64,000 nt of DNA, from assembly GCF_014946725.1 (NCBI RefSeq), contig NZ_JACFXY010000013.1:43592-107591 (forward strand), written 5' to 3'. Below are positions 16,538 to 26,395 of this stretch, piece by piece. Every line of letters begins with the position of its first letter. Position 1 is the first letter of the stretch. The notes beneath the pieces were generated by a model. The model was not told the DNA's origin. It made no database searches and saw only the letters and a list, made by a program, of their open reading frames with translations. This DNA is from Mixta mediterraneensis (lineage in GTDB: Bacteria; Pseudomonadota; Gammaproteobacteria; Enterobacterales; Enterobacteriaceae). The translations under genes and the position numbers were made by a program.

Positions 16538-17941
16538 GTGGCGAAATACCAGCGATTAATAGAGGACGTTCAGCAGCAAATCGAGGCCGGTATCTGGCCC
16601 CCCGGTACGCGTTTGCCGTCACTGCGTCAGCAGGTTGCGCAGCAAGGTCTGAGCCTGATGACTGTGCTGCACGCTTACGAATTACTGGAAAGCCAGGGCT
16701 GGATTATTTCGCGCCCGCAGTCGGGTTATTACGTTGCGCCACGTGCGCTGGCTGCCAAACCACTGCGCGTGGCCATCAGCGAAAAAGTCGATATTAACGA
16801 TTTCGTATTTGATGTATTACAGGCGACCCGTGATCCCCACATTGTGCCGTTTGGATCGGCTTTCCCCGATCCTGCCCTGTTCCCGCAACGTCAGTTGATG
16901 CGCTCGCTGGCAAATGTTTCGCACCAGCTTACGCCGACCGATGCGCTGCATAATTTACCGCCTGGCAATGCCAGCTTGCGTCAGCTGTTAGCACAACGTT
17001 ATGCCCGGCAAGGCATTACGCTCTCCCCCGATGAGATCGTCATTACCAGCGGCGCGCTGGAAGCCCTGAATCTCAGTCTGCAATCGTTAACGGAACCGGG
17101 TGATTATGTCGTAATCGAACAGCCCAGCTTTTATGGCGCGCTACAGGCGATTGAAAGGCTGAAGCTGAAAGCGTTGGCGATTCCAGTTGATACGCAACGC
17201 GGCATCAATCTGGAGCAGCTGGAGGACGCCTTACAGCGCTGGCCGGTAAAAGCTTGCTGGTTGATGACGTCACTACAGAATCCGCTTGGCGTAACCTTAA
17301 CCTCTGAGCGTAAGCAGCAGCTGGTGGCACTGCTTGCCCGTCATCAGGTGCCGCTGATTGAGGATGATGTGTATGCTGAACTCTGGAGTGGCACTACTCC
17401 ACCGCTGCCCGCTAAAGCCTGGGATCGGCAGGGCAATGTTTTACACTGCGGCTCGTTTTCCAAGTCACTGGTGGCAGGATTCCGCGTAGGGTGGGTGGCG
17501 GCAGGACAACATGCGCAGCGCATTCAGCGCTTACAGCTAATGAGCACCCTTTCTACCAGCGCGCCGATGCAACTGGCGCTGGCAGATTTTCTGGCAACCC
17601 GCCGCTACGACACGCATTTAAAGCGTTTACGTCAGACGCTGGCAAAGCGCCAGCAGATGGTGCGACAGGCTTTATTGAAGGTGTTACCGGCGCATTCAAC
17701 GGTAAGCGAAGCGGCTGGTGGCTATTTTTTATGGGTGACGTTGCCGGACAGCATCAATACAACGCAGCTTTATCAACGTGCGTTATCGGTACGGATTAGC
17801 ATTGCCCCAGGGGAGTTATTTTCGGCGGAGAAACAGTTTAGTCACTGTTTTCGCCTGAATACCGCCTGGCCGTGGGATGTTCGGGCCGAGGCGGCAATCG
17901 TCACACTGGGTAAGTTAATGGCAGAAATGGTGCAGCCTTAA
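16538..17941 (+). CDS. MocR/PdxR-type transcription regulator (GntR HTH fused to aminotransferase fold)
   Basis: 467 residues. The winged helix (about 1-70: YQRLIEDVQQQIEAGIWPPG, LPSLRQQVAQQGLS) is joined to a type I PLP-dependent aminotransferase domain (about 95-465) with VIEQPSFYGALQAIE, LIEDDVYAEL and the PLP lysine in GSFSKSLVAGFRVGW (about Lys308). Such proteins sense PLP, amino acids or their derivatives rather than transaminate. Closest in layout to E. coli YdcR. Start is GTG 16538, eight bases after AGGAG; a GTG at 16532 is too close to it. The target gene is unknown. Its stop overlaps the convergent ylaC stop. Confidence 0.88.
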   Translation: MAKYQRLIEDVQQQIEAGIWPPGTRLPSLRQQVAQQGLSLMTVLHAYELLESQGWIISRPQSGYYVAPRALAAKPLRVAISEKVDINDFVFDVLQATRDPHIVPFGSAFPDPALFPQRQLMRSLANVSHQLTPTDALHNLPPGNASLRQLLAQRYARQGITLSPDEIVITSGALEALNLSLQSLTEPGDYVVIEQPSFYGALQAIERLKLKALAIPVDTQRGINLEQLEDALQRWPVKACWLMTSLQNPLGVTLTSERKQQLVALLARHQVPLIEDDVYAELWSGTTPPLPAKAWDRQGNVLHCGSFSKSLVAGFRVGWVAAGQHAQRIQRLQLMSTLSTSAPMQLALADFLATRRYDTHLKRLRQTLAKRQQMVRQALLKVLPAHSTVSEAAGGYFLWVTLPDSINTTQLYQRALSVRISIAPGELFSAEKQFSHCFRLNTAWPWDVRAEAAIVTLGKLMAEMVQP

Positions 17942-18420
17942 ACGCTCGCCGCTTCCTTGTTTCCCCATGTCAGGTAATAAATGTCATAAAAATCCACTTC
18001 GCCTTTTTGCTTCAGCAGGCGCTGGATACCGCTTTTCACCCGCTCTGGCGTTTCGGGCAGGGATAAGATGCGCGACACCGCTTGCTCGCGTACCGGCTGC
18101 ACATAATACCATTCACCGTTGTAGCAAACGCGCAGATCCAGCGCATCAATATCCTCAAAGCGATACTTCGGATTAATATCCAGCAACATCAAAAAACTCA
18201 TCACCAGCACAAAGGCGGTGGCAAACCAAAACGCCGGCCAGCCGAGCATTTCGGTAGAGAAAATCAACGCAACGCATAAGCCGTAGCACAGATACATCAC
18301 CGCCCAAAGACCTGGATGATTTTTTAAAAAAGACAGGCTAAACCGCGGCAAATTGTCGCGACGTTCTTCGCGATTTAGCAGAGCGATCTCGTCAATCAGG
18401 ATTTGTTTTATGTCGTGCAT
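17938..18420 (-). CDS. ylaC: YlaC family inner-membrane protein
   Basis: 160 residues (E. coli YlaC 156). The segment RDNLPRFSLSFLKNHPGLWAV, two adjacent transmembrane helices (about 37-85), then YRFEDIDALDLRVCYNGEWY match E. coli YlaC. Function unknown; the C-terminal third is soluble and acidic/basic mixed. Transcribed toward the MocR gene, ends overlapping. Confidence 0.9.
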   Translation of the reverse strand: MHDIKQILIDEIALLNREERRDNLPRFSLSFLKNHPGLWAVMYLCYGLCVALIFSTEMLGWPAFWFATAFVLVMSFLMLLDINPKYRFEDIDALDLRVCYNGEWYYVQPVREQAVSRILSLPETPERVKSGIQRLLKQKGEVDFYDIYYLTWGNKEAASV

Positions 18421-18680
18421 TTTTCACCTCACTGTCATCTGTTAACGATTAAAACAGATAACAGTCAAGGCGAGCAGACACAGATTTGAACATTTTTTAT
18501 ATAACAGTTTGCCTGACAGGGTTGGGGATGTTGCTTGTATTAACGTCAGCGTGACAGGAAAGATAATAAGATATTTAGCTTTAGTAAATTAATTCAGGGG
18601 ATTATGTAATTTTTGTCGGTTTGAGCACATTGCTTTATTCCCGCTCTTTGTCACACTTAAGCAAAAACCGGAGAACATGT

Positions 18681-19283
18681 ATGAGTGCTAAAACCTCCAG
18701 TCTGATGTTACTGATGTCCTTTGCTGCAGGCACTTTTTCGGCCGGGGCGTCTGCTAATCCTCAGCATCTGTTGTTATCCAACCCGTCGGGCGGCGTCCCT
18801 AATAACCCCTTACCGCTAATTATCTGGCCACGCGTGGTGCCAGAAGATCAGCAAGATATTACCGCATGGTTTGAAAAAACGTTTGCGCAAAACGGCTGGC
18901 CGCCGGCATGGCGTTATCCGATCTTCCCCTATACGCATTATCATCCGAATACACATGAATTACTTGGCGTAGCAGCAGGCTGGGCGGAAGTGCTGTTTGG
19001 TGGCGACAGCGGACGCATGGTGACGTTACGGGCGGGGGATGCAGTATTAATTCCAGCGGGTGTCGGTCATAAACAAATTCATGCCAGCGACGATTTTATT
19101 GCTGTGGGCGCCTATCCGGAAGGGATGTCGCCTGAAACACGGCGAGATGAACCAGACAGGCTCCGACAGTCGCTGGAGCAGGTAAATCAGGTTCCGCTAC
19201 CAACGCGCGATCCGTTTACCGGTAATGAGGGGGCTATGACGGCAATCTGGACACCGATTGCGAAGCTGTCGGCGCACCAGTAA
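18681..19283 (+). CDS. Secreted cupin-domain protein (YjlB-like)
   Basis: 200 residues. A signal peptide (MSAKTSSLMLLMSFAAG, cleaved near ASA-NP) precedes a single cupin barrel with the metal-site pattern HYHPNTHELLGV and, after VTLRAGDAVLIPAGVGHK, the second cupin histidine; VGAYPEGMSP follows. This combination is that of YjlB-type cupins, which are usually cytoplasmic; the export signal is unusual. Start ATG 18681 lies eight bases after GGAG; an upstream in-frame start at 18621 would destroy the signal peptide. Substrate unknown. Confidence 0.8.
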   Translation: MSAKTSSLMLLMSFAAGTFSAGASANPQHLLLSNPSGGVPNNPLPLIIWPRVVPEDQQDITAWFEKTFAQNGWPPAWRYPIFPYTHYHPNTHELLGVAAGWAEVLFGGDSGRMVTLRAGDAVLIPAGVGHKQIHASDDFIAVGAYPEGMSPETRRDEPDRLRQSLEQVNQVPLPTRDPFTGNEGAMTAIWTPIAKLSAHQ

Positions 19284-19452
19284 GGCACAGGCGGTGCCGG
19301 GCTTATTCTCGTCCTTATCTTCCTCCGTCAGCGGGAGAAGACGCCGTTTAGCGCATTTTTTACGGCTGCGGGTAAGCATTCATAAAAACTGGCGACTGCC
19401 AGAACGCAGCTTTTTTCACTGCATTATGTTGTGTTGCAAACGTAATAATCAC

Positions 19453-19485
19453 AAGCCCACCTCGTAAGGCGGGCTTCGGGTTTTT
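19453..19485 (+). terminator. Intrinsic terminator downstream of the cupin gene
   Basis: AAGCCC (19453-19458) and CC pair with GG and GGGCTT (19471-19476) with single-base offsets, then CGGG and five T. It abuts the ftnA stop on the other strand and may serve both genes. Confidence 0.65.
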
Positions 19486-19993
19486 ACGCGTCGTGGTGAC
19501 TTTCAGCGTTCATGCGGGCCAGATCCTTATCGATCAGGAACAGAGCGTTACCGCTGTCACCCACCAGTGCCAGTTTATCCAGCACGGTTTTGAACAGTTT
19601 TTCTTCTTCATGCTGCTCGGAAACATACCATTGCAGGAAGTTAAAGGTGGAGTAATCCTGGGTAGACATCGCTGCGTGTGCCAGCTCGTTAATTTTTGCG
19701 GTGATCAGCTGCTCGTGCTCCAGCGTTTGTTGAAACAGCTCGGTCAGCGAGTTGTAGGCCACCGGCGGGGCGGCGATGGTGCCGAGAACGGGCATCGCGC
19801 CGGTATCGCTCAGATAATCGAACAGACGCTGCATATGCTGCATTTCTTCGCGAGAGTGTTCTTTCAGGAAGGCGGCAGCACCCTCAAAGCCTTTGTCGCT
19901 GCACCAGGCGCTCATTTGCAGATAAAGATTGGCAGAGAAAAATTCCAGGTTTAGCTGGTCGTTTAAACGTCCAGTCATTTCAGCGGTCAGCAT
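19484..19993 (-). CDS. ftnA: Bacterial non-haem ferritin
   Basis: Iron-storage 24-mer subunit, 169 residues. The four-helix bundle shows the ferroxidase ligands in [32 protein letters not shown] and [15 protein letters not shown]; the N-terminal [15 protein letters not shown] is FtnA-like. The run of Glu/His ligands is complete, so the centre should be active. Single-gene unit with its promoter in the AT-rich region to the right. Confidence 0.95.
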   Translation of the reverse strand: MLTAEMTGRLNDQLNLEFFSANLYLQMSAWCSDKGFEGAAAFLKEHSREEMQHMQRLFDYLSDTGAMPVLGTIAAPPVAYNSLTELFQQTLEHEQLITAKINELAHAAMSTQDYSTFNFLQWYVSEQHEEEKLFKTVLDKLALVGDSGNALFLIDKDLARMNAESHHDA

Positions 19994-20481
19994 GGTCGCG
20001 TCCTTTTAATAGGCGAATTAAGCAGGTGAGAGACGATAAAGTATGCATCAAAGCGGTGAGTGAAGTGAAGCTTTTTTCTTTAAAAATTAAATATTATCTC
20101 TTTGATTTAAAAAGAATTATTTCGGGAATTGAATGCGAGCGATTATCATTTTTGTCCGTTTTTAACCTCTTCTTTGCTGGCCCCTTGTCGTGCCACCGTG
20201 CTGTTCTTATCCTTCTCTTTATTCGCAAACCGAAGGTTAACGTAAGGGCAAACAAGCGATGTCACCACCTGTAGGCCGCACGGACAAAATATTGTATGCT
20301 ATGCCGCCTAAATGCTGACTGGGTAACCGGGATCGCCGCCAATGTAACTTCGTGCTTAAACGCCGACGAAAAATAGTCGCATTCGGCACCGATTACCTGC
20401 CGGTAAAGTTCTGCCGGCCATCGTGATTTACCTGCAGCGCCTGGCAAACTGCCACCGCACTGCTCCGTTGAGAAGAATTCC
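19994..20481. other. Intergenic region between ftnA and prfC
   Basis: About 490 bp with no supported gene. The left half is AT-rich and should contain the ftnA promoter; GCGATTATCATTTTTG near 20140 resembles half a Fur site. The right half is GC-richer and leads into the prfC ribosome site AGAAGAATTCC. I see no RNA gene. Confidence 0.45.
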
Positions 20482-22068
20482 ATGTCTAATCCCTTTTTAG
20501 AAGAGGTGGCACGCCGCCGCACCTTCGCGATCATCTCGCACCCCGATGCCGGTAAAACGACGATTACCGAAAAAGTATTGCTATTTGGACAGGCTATCCA
20601 GACGGCTGGTACGGTAAAAGGCCGTGGTTCAAACCAGCACGCTAAATCCGACTGGATGGAAATGGAGAAGCAGCGCGGGATCTCTATTACCACCTCGGTG
20701 ATGCAGTTCCCGTATCGTGAAAGCCTGGTTAATCTGCTGGATACACCAGGACACGAAGACTTCTCTGAAGATACTTATCGTACGCTGACGGCGGTTGACT
20801 GCTGTTTGATGGTCATTGACGCCGCAAAAGGCGTTGAAGATCGTACCCGCAAACTGATGGAAGTAACACGGCTGCGTGATACGCCGATCCTGACCTTCAT
20901 GAATAAACTCGACCGTGATATTCGCGATCCCATGGAGTTGCTGGATGAAGTTGAAAACGAGCTGAAGATTGCCTGCGCACCGATTACCTGGCCGATTGGC
21001 TGTGGCAAGCTGTTCAAAGGCGTTTACCACCTTTATAACGACGAAACCTATCTGTATCAGAGCGGTAAAGGTCACACTATTCAGGACGTGCGCGTAGTGA
21101 AAGGCCTGGCTAACCCAGAGCTGGATGCGGCGGTCGGTGAAGAGTTAGCGGCCCAGTTACGTGATGAACTCGAACTGGTGCAAGGCGCGTCGCACGAATT
21201 CGAGCGTGAAGCTTTTCTGAATGGTGAATTATCGCCAGTATTTTTCGGCACCGCGCTGGGTAACTTTGGTGTAGATCATATGCTGGATGGCCTGGTTTCC
21301 TGGGCACCGACGCCATTGCCACGCCAAACCGACAGCCGCACCGTAGAAGCCAAAGAAGAGAAGTTCACTGGCTTTGTGTTTAAGATCCAGGCCAATATGG
21401 ACCCGAAACACCGTGACCGTGTGGCGTTTATGCGTGTGGTATCCGGCAAATATGAAAAAGGCATGAAGCTGCGCCAGGTCCGTACCGGAAAAGATGTGGT
21501 CATTGCGGATGCGTTGACCTTTATGGCGGGCGACCGTTCTCACGTCGAAGAAGCCTATCCGGGCGATATTATCGGTTTGCATAACCACGGCACTATTCAG
21601 ATTGGCGACACCTTTACCCAGGGTGAAAATATGAAGTTCACCGGAATACCGAACTTTGCGCCAGAGCTGTTCCGCCGTATTCGTCTGCGCGATCCTCTCA
21701 GGCAGAAACAGCTGCTGAAAGGGCTGGTCCAGCTGTCGGAAGAGGGCGCGGTACAGGTGTTCCGCCCGGTGCATAATAACGATCTGATCGTAGGCGCTGT
21801 TGGTGTGCTGCAATTCGACGTGGTGGTAGCGCGCCTGAAAAGTGAATATAACGTTGAAGCGCTGTATGAAGCGATCAATGTGTCAACCGCGCGTTGGGTT
21901 GAATGCAGCGATGCGAAGAAATTCGACGAATTTCAGCGTAAAAATGAGGCCAATCTCGCTCTTGATGGCGGCGATAATCTGACTTATATCGCCCCCACTA
22001 TGGTGAATTTAAATATCACTCAGGAACGTTATCCCGAGGTTAAATTCCGTAAAACACGCGAGCATTAA
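20482..22068 (+). CDS. prfC: Peptide chain release factor 3
   Basis: GTPase that recycles RF1/RF2 from the ribosome after peptide release. 528 residues (E. coli 529). P-loop HPDAGKTT (20-27), switch I region [15 protein letters not shown]3 DTPGHEDF and G4 NKLD are all present, followed by the EF-Tu-like domain II and the RF3-specific C-terminal domain ending FRKTREH. First gene of the conserved prfC-osmY-ytjA-yjjU-yjjV stretch. Confidence 0.97.
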   Translation: MSNPFLEEVARRRTFAIISHPDAGKTTITEKVLLFGQAIQTAGTVKGRGSNQHAKSDWMEMEKQRGISITTSVMQFPYRESLVNLLDTPGHEDFSEDTYRTLTAVDCCLMVIDAAKGVEDRTRKLMEVTRLRDTPILTFMNKLDRDIRDPMELLDEVENELKIACAPITWPIGCGKLFKGVYHLYNDETYLYQSGKGHTIQDVRVVKGLANPELDAAVGEELAAQLRDELELVQGASHEFEREAFLNGELSPVFFGTALGNFGVDHMLDGLVSWAPTPLPRQTDSRTVEAKEEKFTGFVFKIQANMDPKHRDRVAFMRVVSGKYEKGMKLRQVRTGKDVVIADALTFMAGDRSHVEEAYPGDIIGLHNHGTIQIGDTFTQGENMKFTGIPNFAPELFRRIRLRDPLRQKQLLKGLVQLSEEGAVQVFRPVHNNDLIVGAVGVLQFDVVVARLKSEYNVEALYEAINVSTARWVECSDAKKFDEFQRKNEANLALDGGDNLTYIAPTMVNLNITQERYPEVKFRKTREH

Positions 22069-22324
22069 TCGACTGATGTTGGGCCATTCTATCTGTGAAT
22101 GGCCCTGTTTTTGCTGCTACAGACTCCTCCTAAAAATCCTTCTTTTTGCCTATTTTGGCGCGCTATCAACCAGTTACTCCAGCAAAGCACAAAATATCAA
22201 CTATCATTATTCTGTCGGGCGGCGAAGAATACTTTTTTTGCCTTCGCCCAGCATTGCAGTAGCGCCGTTTGCTACTGTCGCGCTCACGGTTGTGAGTGAA
22301 TTAACGGATAGAAGGAATATATCG

Positions 22325-22939
22325 ATGAACAAAACTAAGATTGCTAAAACCTTTATTGCCGCAATGGTGGGTTCTGCTCTGCTGAGTGGCAGCGCGCTGG
22401 CTGACGAGTCGCTGTCGCAAAAAGCACAGCAAACTACAGATAGTGCGGGTTCTAAGATCGATAGTTCTATGAAAAAAGTCGATGGTTATATGGATGACAG
22501 TGGCGTGACCGCCAAGGCGAAAGCAGCACTGGTGGATGACGAAGCGATTAAAAGTACGGATATTTCAGTCAAGACGCATCAGGGCGTGGTGACGTTAAGC
22601 GGTTTTGTCACTTCACAGGATCAGGCCGAAAAGGCTGTGGCCGTGGTGCAGAAGGTAGAAGGTGTTAAATCCGTCAGCGATAAACTACACGTTCGGGACA
22701 GCAAATCTCAGTCACTGAAAGGTTATGCGGGTGATGCAGCAACCACCAGCGAAATTAAAGCTAAGCTATTAGCAGACGACATCGTGCCGTCGCGTAACGT
22801 GAAAGTTGAAACCACCGACGGCGTGGTTCAGCTTTCAGGCACGGTAGCGAATAAGGCACAGTCGGATCGCGCTGAAAGCATTGCAAAAGCAATTGAAGGC
22901 GTGAAAAGCGTTAAGAATGACCTGGCGGTTAAATCTTAA
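22325..22939 (+). CDS. osmY: Periplasmic osmotic-shock chaperone OsmY (two BON domains)
   Basis: 204 residues with signal peptide [20 protein letters not shown] cleaved after ALA-DES. Two BON domains (about 57-125 and 136-203) each carry the G-V-V-x-L-S-G core ([20 protein letters not shown]). Periplasmic chaperone normally induced by RpoS at high osmolarity or stationary phase. ATG 22325 follows GAAGGAATATATCG; a longer upstream reading has no signal peptide at its start and is rejected. A hairpin follows the gene. Confidence 0.95.
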   Translation: MNKTKIAKTFIAAMVGSALLSGSALADESLSQKAQQTTDSAGSKIDSSMKKVDGYMDDSGVTAKAKAALVDDEAIKSTDISVKTHQGVVTLSGFVTSQDQAEKAVAVVQKVEGVKSVSDKLHVRDSKSQSLKGYAGDAATTSEIKAKLLADDIVPSRNVKVETTDGVVQLSGTVANKAQSDRAESIAKAIEGVKSVKNDLAVKS

Positions 22940-22947
22940 TGGTAAAT

Positions 22948-22971
22948 GTGCGACACCTTCGGGTGCCGCAC
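22948..22971 (+). terminator. Hairpin after osmY
   Basis: GTGCG-a-CACC pairs with GGTG-c-CGCAC around TTCG. The stem is strong but followed by AGATAAAAA rather than a T-run, so it may be a 3' stabiliser or a leaky terminator before ytjA. Confidence 0.5.
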
Positions 22972-23038
22972 AGATAAAAATCACCCGTCATGGGATGAAA
23001 TAAGCAGTTCGATTTTCACTATGGTAAAGGAGAGGCTT

Positions 23039-23200
23039 ATGTTTCGTTGGGGCATTATTTTTCTGGTTATCGCGCTGATTGCCGCAGCTTTAGGTTTTGG
23101 TGGCTTAGCCGGTACCGCAGCATGGGCAGCTAAAGTTGTCTTCGTCGTTGGTATTATCCTGTTCCTCATCAGCCTGTTTACTGGCCGTAAAAAACTTTGA
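23039..23200 (+). CDS. ytjA: Small membrane protein, DUF1328 family
   Basis: 53 residues, two hydrophobic helices, almost identical to E. coli Ytj[21 protein letters not shown], then [12 protein letters not shown] and a basic tail GRKKL. AAGGAGAGGCTT stands before the ATG at 23039. Function unknown; position between osmY and yjjU is conserved. Confidence 0.94.
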   Translation: MFRWGIIFLVIALIAAALGFGGLAGTAAWAAKVVFVVGIILFLISLFTGRKKL

Positions 23201-23423
23201 CCGATGAGTCCGGTGGCATAATGCAATAGCATACAGCGGAGGCCAGTCATCTGTAGCGTGACACGCAGCGTAAGGATAGCGAACACGGTGCTACAGAGGG
23301 GAGAAGGCGTAAAGCATTCTACCCGGTCAAAGGACAACATGACTGGTTCTCCGGGATGCTGCTGAACGTCAACGGAAAGACATCCTGCATACCCGATAGA
23401 GAAATTCATCAGAGGTTCAGACA

Positions 23424-24476
23424 TTGGGTATACGCGTTCCAGTTACACTCGGGGCGATCGAACCCCTGGCGCTGACGCCGTTCAAAGCTAAAAAAATAGC
23501 GTTAGTGTGTGAAGGTGGCGGCCAGCGCGGTATCTTTACCGCTGGCGTATTGGATGAATTCCAGCGCGCTAACTTTAATCCCTTTCATTTAATGCTAGGC
23601 ACCTCGGCGGGGGCGCAAAATCTGTCTGCTTTTGTCTGTGCCCAACCCGGCTATGCCCGTCGCGTTATCACGCGTTATACCACCAACAAACTGTTCTTCG
23701 ACCCGCTGCGTTTTGTTCGCGGCGGTCATCTGATCGATCTCGACTGGTTAATTGACATCACCCGCAGTGAATTTCCGCTTGAAATGGCCACAGCGCAAAC
23801 GCTGTTTACCAGCGGTCGCGAATTTTACATGTGCGCCTGCCGCACTGACGATTACTCGCCCAGCTACTTTGCTCCAACGAATGATAACTGGCTGGACATT
23901 ATTAAAGCATCAAGCGCGATTCCCGGCTTCTACCGGCCTGGTGTGGATCTTGAAGGGATCAGCTATCTGGACGGCGGCATTAGCGATGCGATTCCGGTGC
24001 GTGAAGCGGCTAAGCGCGGGGCTGATACCATTGTGGTGATTCGCACCGTACCGTCGCAAATGACCTATACGCCCAAATGGATTAAGCGTATGGAACGCTG
24101 GCTGAGCGACAGTGCGTTGCAACCGATGATTAACATACTGCACCAGCATGAGCAGAGTTATCAGGAGATTCAGCAATACATTGAGCAACCGCCTGGCAAT
24201 TTACGTATCATTGAAATATTCCCACCGCGCGCGCTGGCCAGTAATGCATTGGGCAGTCGCGTGTCAGCGCTGAATCAGGATTACCATTTAGGACGTCGCT
24301 GCGGACGTTACTTTCTTGCCACGCTGGGCCAGTGGCTGAGCGATGCCGAACCGTTTATGCGTTACGCCACCGTCACGCCACCCGCGCCAGTGGCGAATGC
24401 GCCTGATACGCGTCTCATCATCACGCCGCCGTTGGCCGGTAACGACGCCGATTACGATAAAGGTTCATTAGCATGA
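23424..24476 (+). CDS. yjjU: Patatin-like phospholipase family protein
   Basis: 350 residues. The patatin oxyanion hole GGGQRG (about 31-36), nucleophile elbow GTSAG (about 59-63) and the Asp of the dyad in LDGGISDAIP (about 180) are intact, so an active Ser-Asp lipase or esterase is expected. The start is TTG at 23424 with AGAGG eight bases upstream. The last four bases overlap yjjV. The 220 bp before it include an inverted repeat CTGTAGC...GCTACAG (23251-23296) and no gene. Confidence 0.93.
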   Translation: MGIRVPVTLGAIEPLALTPFKAKKIALVCEGGGQRGIFTAGVLDEFQRANFNPFHLMLGTSAGAQNLSAFVCAQPGYARRVITRYTTNKLFFDPLRFVRGGHLIDLDWLIDITRSEFPLEMATAQTLFTSGREFYMCACRTDDYSPSYFAPTNDNWLDIIKASSAIPGFYRPGVDLEGISYLDGGISDAIPVREAAKRGADTIVVIRTVPSQMTYTPKWIKRMERWLSDSALQPMINILHQHEQSYQEIQQYIEQPPGNLRIIEIFPPRALASNALGSRVSALNQDYHLGRRCGRYFLATLGQWLSDAEPFMRYATVTPPAPVANAPDTRLIITPPLAGNDADYDKGSLA

Positions 24477-25249
24477 GATTTATCGACACCCATTGCCACT
24501 TTGATTTTCCCCCCTTTCTTGACGAGACCGGACCAAGCATTGCGCGTGCCGCCGAGGCGGGGGTTGAGAAAATCATTGTGCCAGCGGTGGACGCCAGCCG
24601 TTTCGGCATAATTTGCCAGCTCGCCGCCGATCATCCGGCGCTGTATGCGGCGCTTGGACTGCATCCCATCGCGATTGAGGCGCATCAGGACATTCATCTG
24701 GAGGCGCTGGAAGATTATCTCAGGCAGTCGCCTGAAAAACTGGTGGCGATCGGAGAAATCGGTTTGGATCTCTATCGCGACGATCCGCAGTTTGACAGGC
24801 AGGAGCGTTTGCTTGATAGCCAGTTAAAACTGGCGAAACATTACGATTTGCCGGTCATCCTGCATTCGCGTCGTACCCATGACAAACTGGCGCAGCATCT
24901 GCGTCGGCACGATTTACCCCGTCGCGGGGTAGTGCATGGTTTCGCCGGTAGCCTGCAACAGGCGCAGGCATTTATCAAACTCGGTTATGCGATTGGCGTG
25001 GGTGGCACTATTACTTATGAACGCGCCAGCAAAACCCGTCAGACGATCGCTCAGCTACCGCTCGAATCACTATTACTGGAAACCGACGCGCCAGATATGC
25101 CGCTGCACGGTTTTCAGGGGCAGCCGAATCGCCCTGAACGTGCGCGTTTGGTATGGGAAGCGCTATGCAACCTGCGTTCTGAATCGCCCCGGCAAATTGC
25201 CGATGCGCTGTGGCAGAACAGCCAAACGGTGTTTCGCTTCTCCCGCTAA
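24473..25249 (+). CDS. yjjV: TatD-family metal-dependent hydrolase
   Basis: 258 residues, TIM-barrel nuclease fold. Metal ligands: DTHCHFD at the N-terminus, GEIGLDLY, LHSRR, VVHGFAG and LLETDAPDM at the C-terminus, all intact. TatD proteins are 3'-5' DNA exonucleases or deacylases; the YjjV substrate is not settled. Translationally coupled to yjjU by a four-base overlap. Confidence 0.93.
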   Translation: MRFIDTHCHFDFPPFLDETGPSIARAAEAGVEKIIVPAVDASRFGIICQLAADHPALYAALGLHPIAIEAHQDIHLEALEDYLRQSPEKLVAIGEIGLDLYRDDPQFDRQERLLDSQLKLAKHYDLPVILHSRRTHDKLAQHLRRHDLPRRGVVHGFAGSLQQAQAFIKLGYAIGVGGTITYERASKTRQTIAQLPLESLLLETDAPDMPLHGFQGQPNRPERARLVWEALCNLRSESPRQIADALWQNSQTVFRFSR

Positions 25250-25400
25250 TCCCTGATTGCCTGCCTCGGTCGGGTAATGCGCTGTGCTAAAGAGCATTCG
25301 CGGCATTAACGGCATAGTTACAGCAGTATAGTTACGCCATAAATGTGATAATAGTAACACTGCCCGCACTGGCGTATAATTGTGCTGTTATCGCAACATT

Positions 25401-25496
25401 TGTGATTTAACTCACTACATTGATAATACCATTGCAGCCATTCTTTACTTTGATGTGACTTGTAACACATAAAGATTAGGCAGCAATTGTTATTAT
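25401..25496 (+). promoter_or_regulatory. deoP2-like promoter with two CRP sites
   Basis: TGTGA-N6-TCACT at 25401-25416 and TGTGA-N6-ACACA at 25454-25469 have centres exactly 53 bp apart. A -10 TATTAT lies at 25491-25496, so with a start near 25503 the sites sit at about -94.5 and -41.5, the arrangement of E. coli deoP2, where CytR binds between them. A third, weaker CRP-like site (TGTGA-N6-TAACA) is at 25344-25359 and a TATAAT at 25375-25380. I could not pick out a clear DeoR operator. Confidence 0.7.
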
Positions 25497-25551
25497 TATC
25501 ACATTCAGTCGGCCTGCCTGTAGGCCGCATCCGAGCCTGTTGGAGAGCATC

Positions 25552-26331
25552 ATGACCGAGATTAAAGCGCAAGCACTGCGTGCGTTGAAACTGATGGATT
25601 TAACGACATTGAATGACGATGACACCGACGCAAAAGTGACTGCGCTTTGTCATCAGGCAAAATCCCCCGCTGGAAACACAGCGGCGATTTGCATCTATCC
25701 CCGTTTTATTCCCATCGCGCGCAAAACCCTGCGTGAACAGGGCACGCCTGAAATTCGCATTGCCACTGTCACCAACTTTCCGCATGGTAATGACGATATT
25801 GAAATTGCGCTGGCTGAAACGCGCGCTGCCATCGCTTACGGCGCAGACGAAGTGGATGTGGTATTCCCTTATCGCGCTCTGATCGGCGGTAATTCGCAGG
25901 TCGGTTTTGACCTGGTTAGCGCCTGTAAAGAAGCCTGTGCGGCAGCGAACGTGCTGCTGAAAGTTATTATCGAAACCGGTGAGTTAAAAGAAGAAGCATT
26001 GATCCGTCAGGCGTCAGAAATAGCGATTGATGCGGGCGCTGACTTCATTAAAACCTCAACCGGCAAAGTGCCGGTCAACGCCACCCCGGAAGTCGCGAAA
26101 ATCATGATGAGCGTCATCCGTGATAAAGGCGTGCAGCAGCAGGTTGGTTTTAAACCGGCTGGTGGTGTGCGTACGGCGGAAGATGCTGCGATTTATCTGC
26201 AACTGGCGGAAGATATTTTAAGTGCAGACTGGGCCGATGCGCGTCATTTCCGTTTCGGTGCCTCCAGCCTGCTGTCGAACCTGTTAAATACGCTGGGTTA
26301 CAACAGCGAAACCAGCCAGTCCGGTTACTAA
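25552..26331 (+). CDS. deoC: Deoxyribose-phosphate aldolase
   Basis: Splits 2-deoxyribose 5-phosphate into glyceraldehyde 3-phosphate and acetaldehyde. 259 residues, E. coli length. [17 protein letters not shown] and the Schiff-base lysine in DFIKTSTGK (about Lys167) are present, with [10 protein letters not shown] at the phosphate site. TGGAGAGC precedes ATG 25552. First gene of deoCABD. Confidence 0.97.
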   Translation: MTEIKAQALRALKLMDLTTLNDDDTDAKVTALCHQAKSPAGNTAAICIYPRFIPIARKTLREQGTPEIRIATVTNFPHGNDDIEIALAETRAAIAYGADEVDVVFPYRALIGGNSQVGFDLVSACKEACAAANVLLKVIIETGELKEEALIRQASEIAIDAGADFIKTSTGKVPVNATPEVAKIMMSVIRDKGVQQQVGFKPAGGVRTAEDAAIYLQLAEDILSADWADARHFRFGASSLLSNLLNTLGYNSETSQSGY

Positions 26332-26339
26332 CATTTTCA

Positions 26340-26360
26340 GGCGGTCGCTGACCGCCTTTT
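26340..26360 (+). terminator. Intercistronic hairpin between deoC and deoA
   Basis: GGCGGTC pairs with GACCGCC around GCT, followed by four T. Short U-run; probably partial termination or mRNA processing inside the operon. Confidence 0.6.
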
Positions 26361-26395
26361 CAACACCGACACTTCCCTGCGTAAGGGGGCTTACC

